Assembly: GCF_001427285.1 (NCBI RefSeq)
Contig: NZ_LMFV01000011.1
Span: forward strand, 71,078-119,613
Source of the DNA: Mesorhizobium sp. Root552
Lineage (GTDB): Bacteria > Pseudomonadota > Alphaproteobacteria > Rhizobiales > Rhizobiaceae
Direction: 5' to 3'
Length of the DNA stretch: 48,536 nucleotides
The translations under genes were made by a program, and so were the position numbers. The notes under the pieces are model-generated. The model ran no database searches. It had not been told where the DNA came from and was given only the letters and a program-made list of their open reading frames with translations. Positions 27,158-34,622 of this stretch are shown here, in pieces. Within the stretch, counting starts at the first letter, position 1, and each line of letters opens with the position of its first letter.

Positions 27158-28144
27158 ATGAAACGCCTTCTGCTTGCCGCCACCGCCGCTGCGGGTCTGC
27201 TTTTGTCCTCGGCCTCGGCATGGTCCGCCGACAAGCTGCTCAACGCTTCCTATGATGTTGCCCGCGAATTGTTCGTGGCGATCAACAAGGCTTACGTCGC
27301 CGAACACCCCGGCGTCACCATCGACCAGTCGCATGCCGGCACCTCCAAGCAGGCGCGGGCCATCGTCGAGGGCCTGGCGGCAGACGTGGTCACCTTCAAC
27401 CAGGTCACCGACATCGATTTCCTGGTCAAGAACGGCCTTGTCACGGACGATTGGCAAAAGGATTTCCCCAACAACGCCTCGCCCTTCTATTCGCTGCCCT
27501 CCTTCCTCGTGCGCTCGGGCAACCCGAAGAACATCAAGGATTGGGACGATCTGGTGCGCGACGACGTGCAGGTGATCTTCCCGAATCCAAAGACCTCCGG
27601 CAACGCGCGCTACACCTATCTGGCGGCAACCGCCTACGCCAAGGAGAAGTTCAACAACGACGACGCCAAGGTGAAGGAATTCATCACCAAGATCTTCGAC
27701 CACGTGCCGGTGTTCGATACCGGCGGCCGTGCCGCCACCACCACCTTCGTGGAGCGTGAACTGGGCGACGTGCTGATCACCTTCGAATCCGAAACCTATG
27801 GCGTGCGCAAGGAATTCGGCGAAGGCAATTTCGAACAGGTGACGCCTTCGGTCAGCCTTCTGGCGGAATTCCCGGTCGCCATCGTCGACAAGGTGGCGGA
27901 CGCCAACGGTTCGCGCGATCTGGCAAAGTCCTACCTTGAATTCCTGTATTCGCCGGCAGGCCAGAAGATCGAAGCCGAGAATGGCTTGCGCGTGCACGAC
28001 GAAAAAGTGCTGGCTGAATTCAAGGCCAATTTCCCCGATGTCAGGCTGGTCACGGTGGAAGACGTGTTCGGCGGCTGGGACAAGGTCCAGGCCGAGCACT
28101 TCGCTTCCGGCGCGCTGCTCGACCAGATCTACGGCAATCGCTGA
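27158..28144 (+). CDS. Second sulfate/thiosulfate-binding protein
   Basis: 328 residues from the ATG at 27158, preceded by TTGGAG (27146-27151) and giving a clean signal peptide (KRLLLAATAAAGLLLSSASAWSA). A start at 27044 would add 38 non-signal residues. The mature protein repeats the family signatures (DQSHAGTSKQARAIVEGL, NPKTSGNARYTYLAA) and is clearly a diverged paralogue of the first binding protein. It probably widens the ligand range of the same CysTWA channel. It is followed by a good intrinsic terminator, so the operon ends here. Confidence 0.92.
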   Translation: MKRLLLAATAAAGLLLSSASAWSADKLLNASYDVARELFVAINKAYVAEHPGVTIDQSHAGTSKQARAIVEGLAADVVTFNQVTDIDFLVKNGLVTDDWQKDFPNNASPFYSLPSFLVRSGNPKNIKDWDDLVRDDVQVIFPNPKTSGNARYTYLAATAYAKEKFNNDDAKVKEFITKIFDHVPVFDTGGRAATTTFVERELGDVLITFESETYGVRKEFGEGNFEQVTPSVSLLAEFPVAIVDKVADANGSRDLAKSYLEFLYSPAGQKIEAENGLRVHDEKVLAEFKANFPDVRLVTVEDVFGGWDKVQAEHFASGALLDQIYGNR

Positions 28145-28165
28145 CCGTCGTTTACATGCCCAGGG

Positions 28166-28189
28166 AAAGCCGGCTTCGCGCCGGCTTTT
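28166..28189 (+). terminator. Rho-independent terminator after sulfate operon
   Basis: AAAGCCGGC (28166-28174), loop TTCGC, GCCGGCTTT (28180-28188) is a perfect 9-bp GC-rich stem that runs into T bases. It lies 22 bases past the stop of the second binding-protein gene and is the best intrinsic terminator in the window. Confidence 0.8.
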
Positions 28190-28237
28190 CCGCTTTCGTG
28201 GCCCGGCCTCCGATTCGGCCAAAAAGTCACGAAAAAT

Positions 28238-28254
28238 CAATATGTTTTATATTG
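28238..28254. promoter_or_regulatory. Palindrome upstream of the Rrf2 gene
   Basis: CAATAT-N5-ATATTG is a perfect inverted repeat in an AT-rich island about 85 bases before the Rrf2 start. Rrf2 regulators often bind AT-rich palindromes and repress their own genes, so autoregulation is plausible but not shown. Confidence 0.45.
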
Positions 28255-28337
28255 TATATGGATTTAGTGGGCCCTATCATGTGGAGAGCGACGGTGAGCC
28301 TGCGACCAAGCGAAAAGCCGGCTGGTGACGCCGCCGC

Positions 28338-28814
28338 ATGACCACTCCAAGAACTGTCTCGGGCATGCTCACGAAAAAAGGCAAATACGGTCTGAAGGCA
28401 CTGGTGCACCTGTCGCGCCTGCCGCCTGAGCAACTTGCCTTTGTGAACGACATCGCGGTTGCCAACCACATCCCCAAGAAGTTCCTTGATGCTATTTTGG
28501 GCGAATTGCGCAACGCGGGCTTCGTCCAGAGCCGCAAGGGCAAGGACGGCGGCTACCGGCTCGCCCGCCCCGCCGCGGATATCAAGATCGGCCATGTCAT
28601 TCGCGTGCTCGACGGACCGCTGGCGCCGATTTCCTGCGCCAGCCGCACGCAATACCAGCGTTGCGACGACTGCGACGAGACGACTTGCGAAGTCCGCCAC
28701 ATGATGTTGGAGGTCCGCCAGGCGATTGCCGATGTGCTAGACAACCGCAGTCTTGCCGCCATGCGCGATGCCGACAACGACGACTTTCCGGCGGAACTGG
28801 CTTCGAGCCTTTAG
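28338..28814 (+). CDS. Rrf2 family transcriptional regulator
   Basis: 158 residues. Winged helix-turn-helix in the first 75 residues (LTKKGKYGLKALVHL, IPKKFLDAILGELRNAGFVQSRKGKDGGY), the standard Rrf2 pattern. Cysteines at 100, 109, 112 and 117, with His121, lie where IscR, RirA and NsrR bind an iron-sulfur cluster, so redox or iron/sulfur sensing is possible. Met10 (28365) is an equally plausible start, as many relatives begin MLTKKGKYGLK. It sits directly after the sulfate importer and may govern it. It ends 4 bases into the convergent MFS gene. Confidence 0.88.
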   Translation: MTTPRTVSGMLTKKGKYGLKALVHLSRLPPEQLAFVNDIAVANHIPKKFLDAILGELRNAGFVQSRKGKDGGYRLARPAADIKIGHVIRVLDGPLAPISCASRTQYQRCDDCDETTCEVRHMMLEVRQAIADVLDNRSLAAMRDADNDDFPAELASSL

Positions 28815-30040
28815 GCCGCGACCTGAGCCCGCCTACGTGACTGCGACAGGATCGTCAGCATGACGAAGATGTTGAGCAGGTTCCAGCCAATGCCGTTGAG
28901 GAACGCTGCTGCATAAGACCCGGTCAGGTCGTAGATCCAGCCGGACATCCATCCACCGAGCGCCATGCCGAGGATCGTTGCGGTGATGACGATGCCGACG
29001 CGCTGCCCTGCTTCCTTCGCCGGCAGATATTCCCGGATTACCACCGCATAGCTTGGAACGATGCCGCCTTGCGACAGGCCGAATACCAGCGAGACAACGT
29101 AAAGCGAGGCTAGGCCGTCGAAAGGTATGTAGAGCAAAAGCGCCAGGCACTGCAGGATCGAGCCCAGCAGGACCGTCCTGACCCCGCCGATCCAATCTGC
29201 GATGAACCCTGAGCCGATACGGCTGACGATGCCGGCCGCCATCATCAGCGCCAGCATTTCCGATCCGCGCGCCATGCCGTAGCCAAGGTCCATGCAATAG
29301 GCGACCAGATGGACCTGCGGCATCGACATGGCAACGCAACAGGCGAGCCCCGCGATGACGAGCAGCACCTGAAGGGCACGAGGCGAAAGCGAACTTGCCA
29401 GCATCGGCTTCGCGTTGCCTTCCACCGAGAAGGCTTCATGCGGAGCCGGTCGCCTCAGCAACAGGATCAGAGGTATCATCGTGAAAAGGCAGATCACGCC
29501 AATGCCGGCATAGGTGAAACGCCATCCCTCCGCCTCGATTGCCCACGGCATCAGCGCAGGCCAGATCGTGCCTGCGATGTAATTTCCCGCCGCGGCCACC
29601 GCGACTGCCACGCCACGGCGGCGCTGGAACCAATGCGAGATGTCGGCGATCAACGGCCCGAAGTTAGCCGCCGTGCCGATGCCGATGAGGAAGCCGTGCG
29701 CCAGTACGAACTGCATGTTCGAATGCGCCAGCGAGGCGAGGATGAAACCTGACCCCAGGGCGAGGCACGAAATCAGCGCCGGACGCCAGTAGCCGACCGT
29801 ATCGATCGCCCGACCGACGACGACATTGCCCACAGCCACGCCGACCAGTGTCGCCGCATATGACAAAGAGGCGCCGGCGCGGTCGATGCCGAACTCCGCC
29901 TGCACGGAAGGCAGTACGACGATCACTGCCCACATGCCAGCGCCGCCTATGGTGCCGAGGACCAGCGAAATCGCCAGCCGGAGCCAAGCGTACGGACCGT
30001 CGATTGGAGAAACGCCGGATGCGGTCGAGGAAGGATGCAC
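28811..30040 (-). CDS. MFS transporter, monocarboxylate/oxalate-carrier-like
   Basis: 409 residues with about twelve membrane spans. The loop WFQRRRGVAVAVAAAGNYIAG between spans resembles the oxalate/formate and monocarboxylate carrier branch of the major facilitator superfamily. Substrate unknown; its place after the sulfatase gene suggests it imports the substrate or exports a product. The gap to the sulfatase is 112 bp, so it may have its own promoter. Its stop shares TTAG with the end of the Rrf2 gene. Confidence 0.85.
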   Translation of the reverse strand: MHPSSTASGVSPIDGPYAWLRLAISLVLGTIGGAGMWAVIVVLPSVQAEFGIDRAGASLSYAATLVGVAVGNVVVGRAIDTVGYWRPALISCLALGSGFILASLAHSNMQFVLAHGFLIGIGTAANFGPLIADISHWFQRRRGVAVAVAAAGNYIAGTIWPALMPWAIEAEGWRFTYAGIGVICLFTMIPLILLLRRPAPHEAFSVEGNAKPMLASSLSPRALQVLLVIAGLACCVAMSMPQVHLVAYCMDLGYGMARGSEMLALMMAAGIVSRIGSGFIADWIGGVRTVLLGSILQCLALLLYIPFDGLASLYVVSLVFGLSQGGIVPSYAVVIREYLPAKEAGQRVGIVITATILGMALGGWMSGWIYDLTGSYAAAFLNGIGWNLLNIFVMLTILSQSRRRAQVAA

Positions 30041-30152
30041 TGTGCCGCTGGTCCGATTGCGCCTGATGATGGTTCACGACGAGCATATCCACTCACTTGC
30101 GGGCGCTGCTGCACCACACACGGAAAGCCGTCGTTCCAACGTCGGCTCAACT

Positions 30153-31703
30153 TCAGGGTCGGGAAAACACGCCTTCGCTGGTCAACTGCATATTGGTCAG
30201 CGTGCGTTCGGCATGGGTGAGCCGCCAGTTCAGCATCTTTTGCGCATAGTCGCGCACGACCGCCGCCATCTCGGGACGATCGGCCAGATTGTGCATCTCA
30301 TCGGGATCGCTGGAGAGGTCGAACAAGAGCGGCGGCAAGGCCGCGAAGTGCACGTATTTGTAGCGCGCGTCGCGGATAACGGCGTAGCTGCACTCGTCCG
30401 ACTTGATGCCAAGGGCGGTTTCGGCTCGCTGTGCCTTCACCGTGCGGAAATCGTGCTCGAAAAACACTTCCTCGCGCCAGTTCGCAGGCGGCGTGCCATG
30501 CACATGGCCGAGCAGCGACGTGCCATCGCAAGTGCGCGGCACGGGCAGGCCAAGCCAATCGAGAATGGTCGGCATGATGTCTATCGCTTCGGTGAAGGCT
30601 TCCACACGAGCACCCCTTGAGACATTGGCCTCCAGCCTCGGGTCGCGGATCACCAACGGCAGGTGAAACGCCTGGTCGAAGTAGATTTCCTTGCCCCAGA
30701 CATGATGCTGGCCCAGCATCTCGGCGTGATCGCTGGTGACGACGATCAGTGTGCGCTCGTACTGCCCCGTCGCCTTGAGATGGGCGATGATACGGCCAAG
30801 ATGATGATCCACCTCCGAAACCAGGCCATAATAGGCGGCGCGCATCTGTCGGATTTCGAGGTCGTCGGCCTCTACCGGATTGAATGGACTGTGATCGTCG
30901 TATTTACCGGGCTCGCCGATGCGTTCCAACTCATACGCCAGCAGCGGATGCTGGCGTCTTTCCTCCGCCAGTGTAGGCGCACGCGCGGGAAACACCACGT
31001 CCTTCGGATCGACCATTGCATTGTAGGGTTCAGGGACGATCAGCGGAGGATGCGGGCGATAGAACACGAAATGTGCGAACCACGGCGCTTGTTCGCGCTC
31101 CGACATCCAATCGATGAAACGGTCGGTAAGGAAAGCGGTCTCGCTTTGCCCGGCCGGATAGACCGCAGGAATGAAACGAAAGCCGCGATCTTGCGGCAAG
31201 TCGAATGGCTGGCGCGGTCGAAAGGCATCGTCGCGGCCATTGGGAAGGCTGTAGCCAAGCGTCTCGAGATGGGCGACCCATGCCGCCATGTCGTCGGGCA
31301 GATGGAGCGCGGCGTCGAAGCCCGGCAACACGCCCTTGTCGTAGCCGGTAAGCACCGGATCGTCCGGATCGCGCCCACGCGGGTCCATGCTGGTGTCGGT
31401 GTAGCCGAACAGTGCAGGTTCGTAGCCGGCCTTGCGCGCCTCCAGCGCGACATTGGCATGGCGGGCATCAAGCGGCGTGCCGTTCCTGCCCGACCGGTGG
31501 TTCATCAAATAGAGGCCGGTTAGCAGGCTCGCCCGCGACGGCCCGCACGGCGTGCATTGGCCAAAGTGGTTCTTGAACAGCACGCCATCAGCGGCAAGCG
31601 CATCGAGATTGGGCGTGCGCACATTGGGGTGGCCGAGTGCAGAAATGCAGTCCGCCCGCCACTGGTCGGCGCAAATGAACAGGACATTCGGCTTACTGGT
31701 CAA
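30153..31703 (-). CDS. Sulfatase / phosphonate monoester hydrolase family
   Basis: 516 residues from a TTG at 31703. The family motif CGPSRASLLTG is present, with Cys53 as the residue converted to formylglycine. The metal site begins with ICADQWR (Asp13) and continues with VTSDHAEMLGQHHVWGKE. Length and spacing match rhizobial phosphonate monoester hydrolases, which hydrolyse phosphonate and phosphate diesters and sulfate esters. A longer TTG start at 31742 is possible. I prefer 31703 because GAGAG precedes it and it gives the usual short N-terminus. Cytoplasmic (no signal). No formylglycine-generating enzyme is encoded in the window. It is downstream of a GntR gene and upstream of an MFS gene. 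Confidence 0.85.
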   Translation of the reverse strand: MTSKPNVLFICADQWRADCISALGHPNVRTPNLDALAADGVLFKNHFGQCTPCGPSRASLLTGLYLMNHRSGRNGTPLDARHANVALEARKAGYEPALFGYTDTSMDPRGRDPDDPVLTGYDKGVLPGFDAALHLPDDMAAWVAHLETLGYSLPNGRDDAFRPRQPFDLPQDRGFRFIPAVYPAGQSETAFLTDRFIDWMSEREQAPWFAHFVFYRPHPPLIVPEPYNAMVDPKDVVFPARAPTLAEERRQHPLLAYELERIGEPGKYDDHSPFNPVEADDLEIRQMRAAYYGLVSEVDHHLGRIIAHLKATGQYERTLIVVTSDHAEMLGQHHVWGKEIYFDQAFHLPLVIRDPRLEANVSRGARVEAFTEAIDIMPTILDWLGLPVPRTCDGTSLLGHVHGTPPANWREEVFFEHDFRTVKAQRAETALGIKSDECSYAVIRDARYKYVHFAALPPLLFDLSSDPDEMHNLADRPEMAAVVRDYAQKMLNWRLTHAERTLTNMQLTSEGVFSRP

Positions 31704-31754
31704 AGGCTTGCTCTCGTTCCCGGAATCAGTTTGCGAACCCAATCATGGAGACCT

Positions 31755-32495
31755 TCAGGAGCCGCGCGCAATAGTCCTGTCGGTGGCGGCGAGCAGTTTG
31801 CGCACGGCGCGGCGCGCGGCTTGCGGGCGCTGCAGGCGAATATTGCGCTCAACCGTTTCGTGCAGCACTTGCGCCAGCGCCAGATCGTCGCCTTCGCGCG
31901 TAGTGAAGAGAAACAAATGATGGAAAGCCTGCTCGATCAGCACGCCGAGCGGCACCAGAAGATCGTTTCCAGACGCCTGCAAAATGGCGAGGTGAAAGCG
32001 CGTGTCGGCGCTCGTGCGCTCTTCCAGCGAATTTGCTGCGCCCATGACGCGACAGGCTGAGCTGATTTCGGCCATCTGAGCCTCGGTGCGTCGCGTCGCA
32101 GCAAGGGCGGCAGCCTCCGGTTCAATGATGTGGCGAAACTCCTGCACCGACTTCAGGAACGCCTCGCGGTCGGGTGCAGCCGCGTACCAGGCCAGCACGT
32201 CGCGGTCGAGCAGGTTCCAGCGCTCCCTCGGCTCGACGCGGCTGCCGATCTTGGGTCGAGATGCCAACAGGCTCTTGGCCATGAGCATCTTGATCGCTTC
32301 GCGCACGGCCGAACGGCTGATGTCGAATTCCTGCGACCAATGCGCCTCGTTGGGAAGGATCGTTCCCGGCGCGTAGTCGCCGCGCACGATACGCTGCCCG
32401 ATTTCATTGGCGAGAGAGGCGTGCAGGCTGGTCCCTGAATCGGAAAGCGACTCGCGCGAGCGAGATGTCCTCGATCTGGATTTCTTCTCGTCCAT
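31755..32495 (-). CDS. GntR/FadR-type regulator with FCD domain
   Basis: 246 residues. GntR winged helix at about residues 25-95 (EIGQRIVRGDYAPGTILPNEAHWS, SRSAVREAIKMLMAKSLL), then an all-helical FCD ligand domain from about 105, with the metal or acid-binding type His and Asp pattern. Such proteins respond to small organic acids or sugar acids. GAGGAAAG precedes the ATG. Only a few bases separate its stop from the sulfatase gene, so it likely controls the sulfatase and MFS genes. Confidence 0.9.
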   Translation of the reverse strand: MDEKKSRSRTSRSRESLSDSGTSLHASLANEIGQRIVRGDYAPGTILPNEAHWSQEFDISRSAVREAIKMLMAKSLLASRPKIGSRVEPRERWNLLDRDVLAWYAAAPDREAFLKSVQEFRHIIEPEAAALAATRRTEAQMAEISSACRVMGAANSLEERTSADTRFHLAILQASGNDLLVPLGVLIEQAFHHLFLFTTREGDDLALAQVLHETVERNIRLQRPQAARRAVRKLLAATDRTIARGS

Positions 32496-32552
32496 GCTTT
32501 CCTCGCCTACGAGCCGCAGCCCTGTGCCAGAAAGGCGGCGAAGAAGAAAGTG

Positions 32553-33569
32553 TCAAGGCTTGCCGGCTTTGTGCGCATCGAGCATGCGGCGTGCGCTTTC
32601 CTCGTCGGTGATGAGCACGGTGGGCGCAAAAAGGTTCATCGCGCCAAGCAGCGCCTCGATCTTTTCCTGCCCGCCGGAGGTCAGGATGCGCATAGGCGCG
32701 CGGCGCAGGCGATCCACCTCGACCGACATGACAAGATCGTTGACCGGGTGATCGACAAGATCGCCGTTCCTATCGAAGAAATGGAACAGAAGGTCGCCCA
32801 CCGCCCCGCGCGCCAGCAAGGCCTCCCGGTCGGAATCCTTGAGGAAGCCGCCACGGTAGAACGTCGTGGCCGAAGCGATGCCGCCAATGCTGACCAGCAC
32901 GGCGTCGAGCGTATCGGCAAGCTGGAAGATTTCCTGCAGGCCGCACCGTTCGACCAGCGCAACCTTGGTCGCAACGCTGTCGACCACGGCGGGAGTCGGG
33001 ATGAGATAGCCGTCGCCCTGGAAGGCCTGCGCGAATCGCCAGGCAAATTCGGCCGGGTTGAACCGACGCGCCACGCCGACGCCGCCGAGCAGGGAGATTA
33101 CCTTGAAGTCGCTCAGCGATTTCGAGCTGATGAAAGGCAGGCTCCCGAACAGCGTCTGGCCCCAACCGACACCCACCCGCATGCCCGACTTCATGGTTTC
33201 GGACACGAAGCTTCCGGCCTTGGCGGCAATGGCCGGGATCGGATCGGCTTCCGGCGCTGACAATGGCGCAACGATGGCCTGTTCGAGACCGAACGCCTTT
33301 TCCAGCGCCCGCTCCAGCCGAACGATCTCGACCAGTTCGCTTTCAATGGCGATCTTGACCTCGGCGCGCGCGCGCGCTTCGGCCAGCATGCGCACCACGG
33401 TAACCCGCCCGATGCCGAGGACATCCGCGATTTCGTTCTGCGTCATCTGCTCGATGAAATACATCCAAGCCGCGCGTATCCTGAGACGATCGCTGCGGTT
33501 TTCGCTGGCCAGATGGCTGGTTGCCTGGTCTTCGACCGACCCGGCGCTCCTGCGCGGCTTTCTTGCCAA
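32553..33569 (-). CDS. SorC/DeoR-type sugar-binding transcriptional regulator
   Basis: 338 residues from a TTG at 33569. HTH near residues 30-75 (AAWMYFIEQMTQNEIADVLGIGRVTVVRML), then the sugar-phosphate-binding domain of the SorC family (from about 80), which is related to glucosamine-6-phosphate isomerase folds. The longest reading starts at 33629, but its first twenty residues are unlike family members. GGGGGAG lies nine bases before the TTG. It may regulate the GntR-sulfatase-MFS genes downstream (57-bp gap) or the phosphotransferase genes nearby. A paralogue is encoded at 46947-47918. Confidence 0.85.
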   Translation of the reverse strand: MARKPRRSAGSVEDQATSHLASENRSDRLRIRAAWMYFIEQMTQNEIADVLGIGRVTVVRMLAEARARAEVKIAIESELVEIVRLERALEKAFGLEQAIVAPLSAPEADPIPAIAAKAGSFVSETMKSGMRVGVGWGQTLFGSLPFISSKSLSDFKVISLLGGVGVARRFNPAEFAWRFAQAFQGDGYLIPTPAVVDSVATKVALVERCGLQEIFQLADTLDAVLVSIGGIASATTFYRGGFLKDSDREALLARGAVGDLLFHFFDRNGDLVDHPVNDLVMSVEVDRLRRAPMRILTSGGQEKIEALLGAMNLFAPTVLITDEESARRMLDAHKAGKP

Positions 33570-33638
33570 TGCTCTCAACTCCCCCGAGATTCGTTCACCA
33601 TTCCTTAGCAATTCGGCGCAACTGCACAATATGATCTA

Positions 33639-33666
33639 TTGACCGAGTATGTGGGTTGGGAACAAT
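33639..33666 (+). promoter_or_regulatory. Putative promoter for the gene at 33724
   Basis: TTGACC (33639-33644), 16-base spacer, AACAAT (33661-33666): four of six -10 bases match. ACTGCACAA occurs as a direct repeat at 33621-33629 and 33679-33687, flanking it, and could be a binding site for the divergent SorC regulator. Low-certainty reading. Confidence 0.35.
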
Positions 33667-33723
33667 CCTACTTTCGACACTGCACAAGTTCAGCACGCGA
33701 CCCACACCAAGCCGAGGCGTTAA

Positions 33724-34530
33724 ATGCTGCGTGAAATCTCCGAAGAGGTACGCATCAACCTGAAGGATCGGCTGCGCGACGTGCGCCAGGCCATCCGCCA
33801 GCGCCGCCACGACAGCGGCCGCTCGAACCTGCTGCCATTGCCGGGCGCGGGAGGCTCGGTGCCGTTTCCGCTGCGCGAGATCGAAGGCCTGCTCGGGCAT
33901 GCCGTGAGCGCGTTCGACGACGCCATGACGGCAGCCGAAACGCTGGTGCCTTATGAGGGTCGACCCACAGGCGCTCCGCGTTCGCTGGAAGCCTACTTCT
34001 CGCTCAAGGGCAAGCAGAACCTGCTGGCCGGGGAACGGGCATTCCGCCGCGACATGTATTATCTGGTCAAGACCATGCTGGCGCGAAGGAACGCCAGCGC
34101 CGACCGTGTGCATGAGGCGAGCTTTGCCGCCGTCCACGCCGCGATGCTGCAGCGCCATCCTGACCTGCTCACAGCGCTCGGCAACACGACGGGCGAGACG
34201 GACCGGACGGCACAGGTGGCGCAGATTTGCGCGGCACTGGTCGTCGAATTCCTGCACCAGCGTCCGTTGCGGCTCGAGATACCTGAAGGCGCCGTCAAGA
34301 ACCCGATGGAGGCCGAAAGCGCGCTTACCATCTCGCTGCTGGCCCCGGCGGCACTCGCCTGCGGGCTTGCCAGCATCGGCACAGGCGAAGAGCCGGATTC
34401 CGATCCGCTGGAAATCGCGGCGCTGGCGGTCGAGGCGCGGCTCGACAGGATCATAGCGGCTTGCCGCGGGGGCGATCCGGTTGCCGAGCTGACACCCGTC
34501 TTTGCGATGCTCCTGTTTCACCTGCGCTGA
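33724..34530 (+). CDS. Conserved-looking protein of unknown function
   Basis: 268 residues. I do not recognise a domain. The N-terminal third is basic and helical (RINLKDRLRDVRQAIRQRRHD), the middle has a long helix with FSLKGKQNLLAGERAFRRDMYYLVKTML, and the C-terminal third is Ala/Leu-rich but charged enough to be soluble. No signal peptide is seen. It is divergent from the SorC gene and convergent with ptsI, from which a strong hairpin separates it. Codon usage matches the neighbours, and no overlapping frame looks better, so I take it as real. A role in the neighbouring carbohydrate system is possible by position only. Confidence 0.65.
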   Translation: MLREISEEVRINLKDRLRDVRQAIRQRRHDSGRSNLLPLPGAGGSVPFPLREIEGLLGHAVSAFDDAMTAAETLVPYEGRPTGAPRSLEAYFSLKGKQNLLAGERAFRRDMYYLVKTMLARRNASADRVHEASFAAVHAAMLQRHPDLLTALGNTTGETDRTAQVAQICAALVVEFLHQRPLRLEIPEGAVKNPMEAESALTISLLAPAALACGLASIGTGEEPDSDPLEIAALAVEARLDRIIAACRGGDPVAELTPVFAMLLFHLR

Positions 34531-34583
34531 GGCAGGCATCTGAGGCGAAGAAGCCAAAAGACCGTAAAAACAACGTCGTAGGC

Positions 34584-34612
34584 GCTTCCGCTGAATCAAG
34601 TTCAACGGAAGC
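34584..34612. terminator. Hairpin between convergent genes
   Basis: GCTTCCGCTGAA (34584-34595) pairs with TTCAACGGAAGC (34601-34612) with one mismatch and a short loop. Outer CAACG/CGTTG (34571-34575, 34616-34620) may extend it. It lies in the 92-bp gap between the convergent unknown gene and ptsI and could act on both strands. Confidence 0.6.
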
Positions 34613-34622
34613 CATCGTTGCA

